Assembly (NCBI GenBank): GCA_964585535.1
Contig: CAZPDW010000089.1
Location: 1 to 9,117 of the forward strand
Source: JAUVYV01 sp964585535
Lineage (GTDB): Bacteria; Planctomycetota; Phycisphaerae; Sedimentisphaerales; Anaerobacaceae
Reading direction: 5' to 3'
DNA length: 9,117 bases
The notes beneath the pieces were generated by a model. That model was not told the DNA's origin. It made no database searches and saw only the letters and a list, made by a program, of their open reading frames with translations. The translations under genes were made by a program, and so were the position numbers. Below, in pieces: positions 1 through 5,579 of this stretch; position 1 is the first letter of the stretch, and each line of letters starts with the position of its first letter.

Positions 1-15
1 GAATCTTCGGGGCAT

Positions 16-1671
16 TTGAACGTTATACTGCTGTTCGGTTTGGTCATATTAGGCGGGACGTTCGGCGCACGGCTTTTTCAGAAGCTGCATATCCCCCAGG
101 TCGTCGGCTGCATTGTTGTTGGAATCGTGCTTGGGGATGTACTGAAGATAATCACGCCTGATATTTTGGACGGTCTCGAGCCGTTTGCGATGTTTGCCCT
201 TGGTGTGATAGGTTTCATGATAGGCTCAGAGCTGCGGGGCGATGTCTTCAAGAAATACGGCAGGCAGTTCTTCACAATCCTCTTTGCGCAGGGACTCGGC
301 GCCTTTGTGCTGGTTGCGGTTGCGGTGGGTGTCACCGTGTGGTTTTTGACGCGTCAGGTTTCCATTTCCATAGCAACGGGGCTGGTTCTTGGTGCCATTG
401 CATCGGCCACGGCGCCGGCGGCAACGGTGAATGTCTTGTGGGAATACAAGACGAGGGGGCCTTTGACTGCTGCGGTGCTGGCAATAGTGGCGCTGGATGA
501 TGCATTGGCGCTGTTGCTTTATCGCGGTGCGGCCACGGGGGCCAAGGCCGTGTTGGGTACGGTGAACCGCTCTGTTCTGATGACGACAGGCAAGCTGTTT
601 GGCGAGATAGCCGGTGCCGTCTTTCTTGGTTTCATTGCAGGAGTTGCGCTATATTTTCTACTGAAGTTTGTCAGAGCGGATGACAAAATACTTACGTTTT
701 CGATTAGCACTCTTTTGCTCGTTGTCGGCGTCTCGATGATACCCGGCATTGACCCGATTTTACCTGCGATGACCTTCGGAATAACGGTTGCGAATCTGGC
801 GCCGCGTGAAAGCAGAAACACGTTTTCACTTGTCGAGAAGTTTTCCCCACCGATATATACATCATTTTTTGTTCTTGCAGGCGCTCATATCGAGTTTGGG
901 CGGCTGTCTGTCTGGTTGATTGTTATGATAATTGTCTATATTCTGTCCAGGGCGGCCGGCAAGATTCTTGGGAGCTGGTTTGGTGCCCGGCTCTCAAAGG
1001 CGCCGGCGGTGGTTAGAAAGTACCTCGGCGTATGCCTGCTGCCTCAGGCGGGGGTAGCAATTGGTCTGGCCGTGCTTGCGAACCAGCAGTTCGGACCCGA
1101 CATCGGGCACACCATCATTATGGTTGTGATGACCGCCACTTTTGTCGTTGAAATCCTTGGGCCCGTCCTGGTGAAGGCCGGCGTTAAGAGGGCCGGCGAA
1201 GTCGGTCTCAACATCACCGAAGAAGATTTAATAAAGGGCTCGACCGTCGCGGACGTGATGGATACTTCACCGAAGGTAATTGCCCAGGACCTGCCCCTGG
1301 AACAGATACTCGAAGTATTCGGCACAACCGACAGCATCTATTACCCCGTCGTTGATAGTGAATCGAATATAGTAGGAGAGATTACTATCCCGGGCATAAA
1401 AGAAATGTTTGCAAACAGGGACGTGGCGGCCTGGCTGCTGGCGGTCGATGTTGCCGAGGCGGTTGTGGACAGAACAACGCCGGACAAGAACCTCGAAGAT
1501 GTCTTCGACTATATGAAACGCTATAACCTGGGCCATCTTGCTGTGGTGGCAGCCGACGGCGCCGACAAGCTCGCCGGAGTCCTTGACTACTCCAGGGCGA
1601 TGCGCAAAATAAGCGCAGAAGTCCTGAACAGGCGCAAAACCGCCGACACTATGGCATTGGCGACCGGTTGA
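16..1671 (+). CDS. CPA2-type Na+(K+)/H+ antiporter with C-terminal CBS pair
   Basis: Membrane cation/proton exchanger of the monovalent cation:proton antiporter-2 type, acting in pH and ion homeostasis at the inner membrane. Residues 1-385 are a run of hydrophobic helices. The unwound-helix motif TAPAA (132-136) is followed by the Asp-Asp pair D161-D162 in VALDDALAL, the expected ion/proton site as in NapA-like exchangers. R312 and K316 in SRAAGK fit the conserved basic residue of the partner core helix. Residues about 411-470 and 476-536 look like two CBS domains (STVADVMDTSPKVI; YNLGHLAVV), which in other transporters bind adenine nucleotides and gate activity; that role here is inferred. 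The start is TTG at 16, chosen because the protein then begins right at the first membrane helix. The frame is open to base 1, so a start left of the window cannot be excluded, and no strong Shine-Dalgarno is seen. The stop sits 89 bases before the preferred rnpA start. Confidence 0.88.
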   Translation: MNVILLFGLVILGGTFGARLFQKLHIPQVVGCIVVGIVLGDVLKIITPDILDGLEPFAMFALGVIGFMIGSELRGDVFKKYGRQFFTILFAQGLGAFVLVAVAVGVTVWFLTRQVSISIATGLVLGAIASATAPAATVNVLWEYKTRGPLTAAVLAIVALDDALALLLYRGAATGAKAVLGTVNRSVLMTTGKLFGEIAGAVFLGFIAGVALYFLLKFVRADDKILTFSISTLLLVVGVSMIPGIDPILPAMTFGITVANLAPRESRNTFSLVEKFSPPIYTSFFVLAGAHIEFGRLSVWLIVMIIVYILSRAAGKILGSWFGARLSKAPAVVRKYLGVCLLPQAGVAIGLAVLANQQFGPDIGHTIIMVVMTATFVVEILGPVLVKAGVKRAGEVGLNITEEDLIKGSTVADVMDTSPKVIAQDLPLEQILEVFGTTDSIYYPVVDSESNIVGEITIPGIKEMFANRDVAAWLLAVDVAEAVVDRTTPDKNLEDVFDYMKRYNLGHLAVVAADGADKLAGVLDYSRAMRKISAEVLNRRKTADTMALATG

Positions 1672-1760
1672 AAATCGCTGGCTCTGACTGCGACGGCAGA
1701 GCAACCGAGCCGGATTTGAGGTTTTTTCCCGCTGGAGCTTGTTTATACTATGGTGATATT

Positions 1761-2150
1761 TTGAAACGGTATTCATTCGGCAAGAACGAACGGCTTGTCG
1801 CAAACGAGCAGTTCAAGGCCGTGCTCAAAGGAAACTTGTCTGCAGGTGACGCTCTGCTTACGGTTTATATGCGTCAAAACGAGTGCGGGTATCCCCGCTT
1901 AGGCGTTTCGGTGGGAAAGTCGGCCGGCAATGCGGTCCTGCGTAACCGGCTCAAACGGCTTGTCCGCGAGTCCTTCCGGCTGAACAGGGAAAAACTCGAA
2001 CAGGGCTTTGATTACGTCGTTATGATTTCACCGCGATTCTCAAACCGGTCAAAAAAGGCCGGCACAACGGCTCGGCGCCGGGTAACCTTTGAGCGTATAG
2101 AGCGTTCTTTTCTGGCTCTTGCCGAACGGCTGAAACACAAGAAGCGATGA
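1761..2150 (+). CDS. rnpA: Ribonuclease P protein component
   Basis: Small basic protein subunit of RNase P. It binds the catalytic RNA (not in this window) and helps remove 5' leaders from precursor tRNAs in the cytoplasm. The family signature is clear: GNAVLRNRLKRLVRESFR, with the RNR-x-KR core at residues 61-66, preceded by the strand PRLGVSVGKSAG. The first residues K-R-Y-S-F-G-K-N-E-R-L match the usual RnpA N-terminus, so I place the start at TTG 1761, with a GGTGAT ribosome binding site at 1752-1757. An in-frame TTG at 1668 would add 31 residues unlike RnpA. The resulting 129 residues is a normal family length; the tail is Lys/Arg rich. Usually rnpA lies in rpmH-rnpA-yidD-yidC. Here the upstream gap is too short for rpmH and the next gene is MerR-like, so the locus is rearranged. 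Confidence 0.92.
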   Translation: MKRYSFGKNERLVANEQFKAVLKGNLSAGDALLTVYMRQNECGYPRLGVSVGKSAGNAVLRNRLKRLVRESFRLNREKLEQGFDYVVMISPRFSNRSKKAGTTARRRVTFERIERSFLALAERLKHKKR

Positions 2151-2172
2151 TGACTGATTGCCCCGCCGCTCA

Positions 2173-2466
2173 ATGGCCGATAAAAGAGTAAAAACAGGTG
2201 CAACAGTGAGCAAGGATAACACGTTGATGTCTATAGGGGCTGCGGCAAAAAAAGCTGGCATTTCTCGCCAGTCTCTGCAATATTACCTTATGGTCGGGCT
2301 TCTTGAGCCGACAGACGTTACTCCAACGGGAAGACGGATGTTTGACTCGGATGCCGTTCGGCGAATCAAGCTGATAAAAAAACTGAACAAAAGCGGCTAT
2401 CCGCTGCGTGCGATACGAGAGCTGTTTCTTGAGGGGCGGACACGTTTGAAAGGAATCGAGCAGTGA
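2173..2466 (+). CDS. Small MerR-family DNA-binding protein
   Basis: Probable transcriptional regulator of the MerR winged-helix type. The segment IGAAAKKAGISRQSLQYY (residues 21-38) is the MerR helix-turn-helix, followed by the wing GLLEPTDVTPTGRRMF and the helix DSDAVRRIKLIKKLNKSGYPLRAIRELF. At about 97 residues it is shorter than typical MerR proteins (roughly 120-150). It lacks the long dimerisation helix and effector domain and has no cysteine, so classical metal sensing is unlikely. Start choice is uncertain: ATG 2173 has no visible Shine-Dalgarno, while GTG 2206 has AGGTG at 2196-2200 with five-base spacing and would give 86 residues; TTG 2158 is also in frame. It begins just after rnpA and its stop overlaps the next start by four bases, suggesting one transcript and coupled translation with the MCE gene. 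No function is assigned beyond DNA binding. Confidence 0.8.
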   Translation: MADKRVKTGATVSKDNTLMSIGAAAKKAGISRQSLQYYLMVGLLEPTDVTPTGRRMFDSDAVRRIKLIKKLNKSGYPLRAIRELFLEGRTRLKGIEQ

Positions 2467-3398
2467 GCGATTACGAGACCGCACAAAAAAGACGAAGTAT
2501 GGTTGTGGGCATTTTTATCATCGTCGCCTTCGTTGCCTTCGCCTACCTGATTTTTCGCTTTGGCGACCTGCCTATGCTGGTAAGCGAAATCAAATCGTAC
2601 GAGGTGCGAGTTCAGTTTCCCTCTGCACCGGGCGTCCAGAGGGATACTCCCGTTCGCTTTTGCGGCTATCGGATAGGCAAAGTCACGCATGTCAGGCCGC
2701 CCGATATCCTGAAAGACCTCAATACAAAAGAGTATTACCACCAGACGGTCGTGATTATGAGCATCGACAACAAGTTCGACAATATCCCGGCCAGGGTACA
2801 GGTCAAGCTTATGACGCGCGGCTTGGGCAGCAGCTATATCGAGCTGAAAGTCCCGCCAAAGGACATTAGAGGCGGAAAGGTCCTTACCGAAGGAACCTTG
2901 CTGCAGGGCTCGACCGGTATGACCAGTGAGTTTTTCCCCGAGGAAAGCCAGCAGAAACTCGCCGACCTCATTGATGGCATCGGCAGCTTCGTCAAGAATG
3001 CCAACGACATCTTCGGCGACCCGAATAACAAAATGAATCTGAAATCGGCCCTGATGGACCTCTCCTCTGCGGCCGAACAGGCAAAGGCAACGGTGGAAGA
3101 AATCAGGCAATTGGCCTCCGCAGGCAAACACACCCTCAGCAACGCCGATGCACAAATCGACAGAATGGTCGCCGCTATGGTCGGCACGAGTGAAAAACTC
3201 AGCACGGTGATGGGTCAGCTACAGCAGATTCTGGACAAGATAAACAACGGTGAGGGGACGGTGGCAAAGGTCATAAACGACGGTCGGCTCTACGAGGATT
3301 TGCTCGAGAACAGCCGTCAGCTCAACCTAGTCCTCGACGACCTCAAAACGTTCGTAACCCAATCCCGCGAAAAAGGCGTACCTATTAAGCTCAAATAG
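2463..3398 (+). CDS. MCE/MlaD-family membrane-anchored protein
   Basis: Membrane-anchored MCE-domain protein of the kind that forms the periplasmic ring of lipid-transport systems such as Mla. Residues 1-11 are a short polar start, 12-32 one hydrophobic anchor (MVVGIFIIVAFVAFAYLIF), and 46-150 the MCE domain with VQFPSAPGVQRDTPVRFCGYRIGKV and the closing strand LGSSYIELKVP. Residues 160-300 are predicted long helices, ending in the typical MCE tail motif NNGEGTVAKVINDGRLYEDL. The length of 311 residues suits a single-MCE-domain protein. The GTG start at 2463 overlaps the MerR stop (GTGA) and has AGGA at 2451-2454 with eight-base spacing, a good ribosome binding site. No mlaE-like permease or mlaF-like ATPase lies in the window, so its transporter partners must be elsewhere or the protein works alone; substrate (phospholipid or other lipid) is family inference. 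Confidence 0.88.
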   Translation: MSDYETAQKRRSMVVGIFIIVAFVAFAYLIFRFGDLPMLVSEIKSYEVRVQFPSAPGVQRDTPVRFCGYRIGKVTHVRPPDILKDLNTKEYYHQTVVIMSIDNKFDNIPARVQVKLMTRGLGSSYIELKVPPKDIRGGKVLTEGTLLQGSTGMTSEFFPEESQQKLADLIDGIGSFVKNANDIFGDPNNKMNLKSALMDLSSAAEQAKATVEEIRQLASAGKHTLSNADAQIDRMVAAMVGTSEKLSTVMGQLQQILDKINNGEGTVAKVINDGRLYEDLLENSRQLNLVLDDLKTFVTQSREKGVPIKLK

Positions 3399-3423
3399 TC
3401 TCTATGTCGTCGTCGCGCGCTGT

Positions 3424-3462
3424 CGGAAGTAAGGGAAATGCCCTTGCTTCTGTTGTTTTTTT
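3424..3462 (+). terminator. Intrinsic terminator between the MCE gene and the sugar kinase
   Basis: The arm GAAGTAAGGG (3426-3435) pairs with CCCTTGCTTC (3441-3450) over ten base pairs with one U-G wobble and a five-base loop AAATG. C3424-G3452 and a G-U pair can extend the stem. It is followed by TGTTGTTTTTTT, giving seven consecutive T at 3456-3462. It should end the antiporter-to-MCE transcript. Its T-tract stops only five bases before the kinase Shine-Dalgarno sequence, so it could also act as an attenuator in the kinase leader. Confidence 0.85.
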
Positions 3463-3479
3463 CACGGAAAGGAGATTTT

Positions 3480-4727
3480 ATGCAGCCAACGCTTCAGGAC
3501 GCCTGGGCCGCTGAAAAAATTCAAAAGCTGTCGAAGCAAAGCGGCATAGATGTCGCCGCCGGCAAGCTGAGAAGAACGTCCTCACGCTTTTGCCTCAGCG
3601 TCGAGCACGGCGACTATAACGGCACGGAGCTGTTCGGCGTGGGCACCGACAGATTTATATGGATGGCTTATAAGCCCAGCGGCAGCGATAAATGTCGAAT
3701 CTTCAGCGGAAACTTCCCCGACGACGGCGTCGTTGAATTTACGCTCGGCGACGTGCCGCAACCCGGGTCGCAGAAAATCGCCGATACCTGGGCTCGCTTC
3801 CCCTACGGCGTCGATTTTGTACTCCGCCGCGAGGGCTACCGGCTCAGTCAGGGCATTAACGCCGTCATCTACGGAAATATACCGGGCGGCGGTATGAGCC
3901 GGTCGGCATCGCTTACGCTCAACCTGATTTTGTCCCTGCTCGATGCCAACGGAATACAGGAAAACGACAGGTTCAGAATAGTCGATATGGCCCAGCAGGT
4001 CGAGAACGACTATATCGGCTCACCCTGCGGGAAGCTCGACCAGATTATGATTCTGTTCGCCCGCGAGGGCTTCGGGACGTACTACAATCCGAAAAAACGC
4101 TCCGTCGAGTATGTGCCGTTGGGAAAAGGCCCCGACGACTTCTCTATCGTCGTTATGGATACCGGGACCGTCAGGCCCGGCCTGGAAAAATCCACATACA
4201 AAATCCGACGCACCGAGTGCGAAAAGCTTGTTGCAATGCTCCAGAGAACCGGCTACAAAATCTCCTGCTTGGCCGACATCAAAACCGACGCACTCTACGA
4301 AAAGGCACTCGCACAATTCGCAGGCCCTTACCCCGACCTGACCGACCGGCTGCGTTACATCTTCGGCGCCCGCAAACGCTTCTACGAAATGTTGGACGCC
4401 TGGAAACGCGGCGACATCGAAACCGTGGGACGCATATTTCGCCGGGACGGCATCGGCCTGCGAGACGATTACAAAATCTCCGGCCCCGAATTAGAGACGA
4501 TGTGCGACATCGCCCGAACCGTCCCCGGCGTACTCGGAGAGAGAATGTTGGGCGGCGGCGACAAAGGCGCCGCCGGCGCGATTGTCAGGGCAGCCGCCGT
4601 CGATGATCTCAAGGCCGCCATAGATACCGCCTACCCCCGCTCGCGACCCGCCTTCGCCGACAAATACGCCGTCCACTCCTGCAAAATAGTCGCCGGCGTC
4701 CGCCTTTACGAAAACCTGCTCGGCTAA
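3480..4727 (+). CDS. Galactokinase-family GHMP kinase (divergent)
   Basis: Cytoplasmic small-molecule kinase of the GHMP superfamily, closest in pattern to galactokinase, which phosphorylates galactose at C1 with ATP in the Leloir pathway. Family marks in order: SVEHGDYNG (40-48) replaces the usual GEHTDYNGG sugar signature; GGGMSRSASL (136-145) is the phosphate-binding loop; SPCGKLDQIM (181-190) carries the likely catalytic D187; MDTGTVRPGLEKSTYKIRRTECE (226-248) matches the galactokinase segment with Y-x-x-R-R-x-E-C; GERMLGGGDKGAAGAIV (353-369) is the C-terminal GHMP motif, with DK where galactokinases have FG. At 415 residues it is slightly longer than typical GalK (about 380). Start ATG 3480 has AAAGGAGA at 3468-3475 with ideal spacing; an ATG at 3438 lies inside the terminator and is rejected. 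The true substrate may be another sugar or sugar acid. Codons are strongly G/C-ending. Confidence 0.85.
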   Translation: MQPTLQDAWAAEKIQKLSKQSGIDVAAGKLRRTSSRFCLSVEHGDYNGTELFGVGTDRFIWMAYKPSGSDKCRIFSGNFPDDGVVEFTLGDVPQPGSQKIADTWARFPYGVDFVLRREGYRLSQGINAVIYGNIPGGGMSRSASLTLNLILSLLDANGIQENDRFRIVDMAQQVENDYIGSPCGKLDQIMILFAREGFGTYYNPKKRSVEYVPLGKGPDDFSIVVMDTGTVRPGLEKSTYKIRRTECEKLVAMLQRTGYKISCLADIKTDALYEKALAQFAGPYPDLTDRLRYIFGARKRFYEMLDAWKRGDIETVGRIFRRDGIGLRDDYKISGPELETMCDIARTVPGVLGERMLGGGDKGAAGAIVRAAAVDDLKAAIDTAYPRSRPAFADKYAVHSCKIVAGVRLYENLLG

Positions 4728-5082
4728 CTGCACCCGAGTCATAGATACGGCCTGTCTGCCCGGCTGGACACAAGCTCAACACCCAGCAGCCGCTCGATTC
4801 TTTCGGGCATTCGGTGAGGGCGCAGGTGCGCAGGGGGGTGATTTCGTGGCGTGTGTCGGCGGAATAATCGTTAAATTTTGCCTAACTTGACTAAGATGGG
4901 CAGGGTGGGGGATGTGGGTAACTCGGAAATGTTCAAATTCTTTCAAAAACTCCTCTATGATATTCGAAAATTTACAAAAAATGCGGGGTGATTTACAAAA
5001 ATTCGGGGCACTTTTGCGAGGGTTTCGCGGGGGTGTACGGCTTGAGGGCTGCGGGTGAGACGCAGGGACAGAGCAACTCGCT
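4728..5082. other. Gene-poor intergenic stretch after the kinase
   Basis: No convincing gene is seen here. It contains a 5-bp-arm inverted repeat GCGCA-GG-TGCGC at 4820-4831 without a T-tract, AT-rich sequence around 4870-5000 with a short tandem repeat, and a G-rich segment 5000-5060. No intrinsic terminator is visible after the kinase stop. A minus-strand frame of 23 codons (4739-4810, ATG to TGA) reads like protein in composition and could be a remnant, but it is too short to call. Confidence 0.6.
4970..5010. repeat. Two-copy imperfect tandem repeat, period 21
   Basis: ATTTACAAAAAATGCGGGG begins at 4970 and ATTTACAAAAATTCGGGG at 4991. The copies differ by a one-base indel and a substitution in the middle, and each is followed by two unmatched bases. 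The pair sits about 100 bases upstream of the main promoter, so it could be a binding-site pair or simple slippage; function unknown. Confidence 0.7.
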
Positions 5083-5136
5083 AAAAAAACAGAAAATAAA
5101 AAAATAGCTTGACAAGGCACGGGATGCCAGTATAAA
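5083..5136 (+). promoter_or_regulatory. Strong sigma-70-type promoter with UP element
   Basis: The -35 box TTGACA (5109-5114, six of six) and the -10 box TATAAA (5131-5136, five of six) are separated by 16 bp. A-tracts at 5083-5089, 5093-5096 and 5098-5104 lie where an UP element would contact the RNA polymerase alpha subunit. The spacer holds an inverted repeat GGCA-CGGGA-TGCC (5116-5128), a possible operator. Transcription would start near 5143, giving a leader of about 435 bases before the hydrolase ATG at 5580. No other gene in the right half is a better target. Confidence 0.75.
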
Positions 5137-5183
5137 AGGTCACAGCAACTTGTAAGAGGAGTCGCACCTGATTTTTTTATCCG

Positions 5184-5199
5184 GTCGGCCTTAGCCGAA
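5184..5199 (+). other. Small hairpin in the hydrolase leader
   Basis: TCGGC, loop CTTA, GCCGA forms a five-base-pair stem. It lies about 40 bases after the predicted transcription start and is not followed by a T-run, so it is not a terminator. It may be part of leader RNA structure; no known riboswitch family was recognised. Confidence 0.4.
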
Positions 5200-5263
5200 C
5201 GCTCGCGATGTGCAAAGAGAGCCGTTTGGCGGTGTATCTGTGAATTCCTCGTGGAGGCGGAAT

Positions 5264-5503
5264 ATGAGCCATGAAGGAAAAGATGGATGGCGAAAACGGT
5301 TGGGTGGTGCGCCTGCACTATCGCCGCTTAGCGACACAGTTCGAGCAATCATTTCTCGATTTTCAGCGCTTCAATCGCCGCCGTTGACAATTACACGCTT
5401 AGTGCGTGATAAACATAAATCGATGGAACCAACGGGCTTTGTAGAAGTTTGGCACAAGGGTGCAAAGGAGGTGAGAAAAGTAAAAGGGAAAAAACATCAA
5501 TAA
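5264..5503 (+). CDS. Possible small ORF in the hydrolase leader (doubtful)
   Basis: An ATG at 5264 is preceded by GGAGG (5253-5257) with six-base spacing, an ideal ribosome binding site, and the frame stays open for 79 codons to TAA at 5501-5503. The product would be basic, beginning MSHEGKDGWRKRLGG and ending KEVRKVKGKKHQ, with no domain, signal peptide or membrane segment that I recognise. It lies downstream of the strong promoter, and the possible hydrolase start at 5517 is 13 bases after its stop, so it could be a leader ORF coupled to the hydrolase. Against this, a second promoter-like element sits inside it (5384-5413), a competing 38-codon frame opens at ATG 5271, and the composition is not clearly coding. 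The GGAGG can pair with CCTC (5247-5250) in a small hairpin. Confidence 0.3.
   Translation: MSHEGKDGWRKRLGGAPALSPLSDTVRAIISRFSALQSPPLTITRLVRDKHKSMEPTGFVEVWHKGAKEVRKVKGKKHQ
5384..5413 (+). promoter_or_regulatory. Second promoter candidate with dyad in its spacer
   Basis: TTGACA (5384-5389, six of six) is followed after 18 bp by GATAAA (5408-5413, four of six). The spacer contains the inverted repeat CACGC-TTAGT-GCGTG (5394-5408), where a repressor would block RNA polymerase. Transcription would begin near 5420 and give a leader of about 160 bases before ATG 5580. The weak -10 box makes this less certain than the upstream promoter. Confidence 0.45.
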
Positions 5504-5505
5504 AC

Positions 5506-5573
5506 GGGGAGGGGCAATGCGAAAAAGGGTTTGTTGGACGCAAATTTCAACCAATCGTTCATTTTGTGGGAGA
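5506..5573 (+). promoter_or_regulatory. Two alternative ribosome binding sites for the hydrolase
   Basis: GGGGAGGGG (5506-5514) stands close to ATG 5517, and GTGGGAGA (5566-5573) precedes ATG 5580 with seven-base spacing after GGGAG. The two ATGs are in the same frame with no stop between them; a TAA at 5481 limits the frame upstream. ATG 5580 gives a compact signal peptide and is preferred; ATG 5517 would add 21 residues rich in Arg and Lys before it. Confidence 0.6.
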
Positions 5574-5579
5574 AAAATC

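Noticed and set aside
1680..1727. Possible terminator between antiporter and rnpA
   Set aside because: GCTCTG/CAGAGC (1681-1702) and GGCTC/GAGCC (1680-1711) are alternative weak stems, and the T-run at 1722-1727 is too far from either stem for an intrinsic terminator.
1716..1749. Promoter for rnpA from TTGAGG and TATACT
   Set aside because: The spacer is 22 bp, too long, and the start site would fall almost on the TTG start codon.
1267..1803. Minus-strand open frame of 178 codons
   Set aside because: It lies antisense to the antiporter and rnpA, both clearly coding, and its translation resembles no protein family.
2397..3155. Minus-strand open frame of 252 codons
   Set aside because: It is a shadow of the MCE gene, whose domain structure and ribosome binding site are convincing on the plus strand.
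3404..3512. Leader peptide starting at ATG 3404 before the kinase
   Set aside because: It overlaps the terminator and kinase start, has no ribosome binding site and no run of regulatory codons.
5116..5129. Sigma-54 promoter (GGCACGGGATGC)
   Set aside because: The GG to GC distance is 10 rather than the required 12 bases, and an excellent sigma-70 promoter occupies the same place.
4776..5318. Minus-strand open frame of 180 codons
   Set aside because: It runs through the strong plus-strand promoter and the tandem repeat, is rich in Pro/Ser/His without any pattern, and has no recognisable domain.
5464..5474. AAAGGAGGTGA as a ribosome binding site for another gene
   Set aside because: It is a near-perfect anti-16S match, but no ATG, GTG or TTG lies within working distance downstream.
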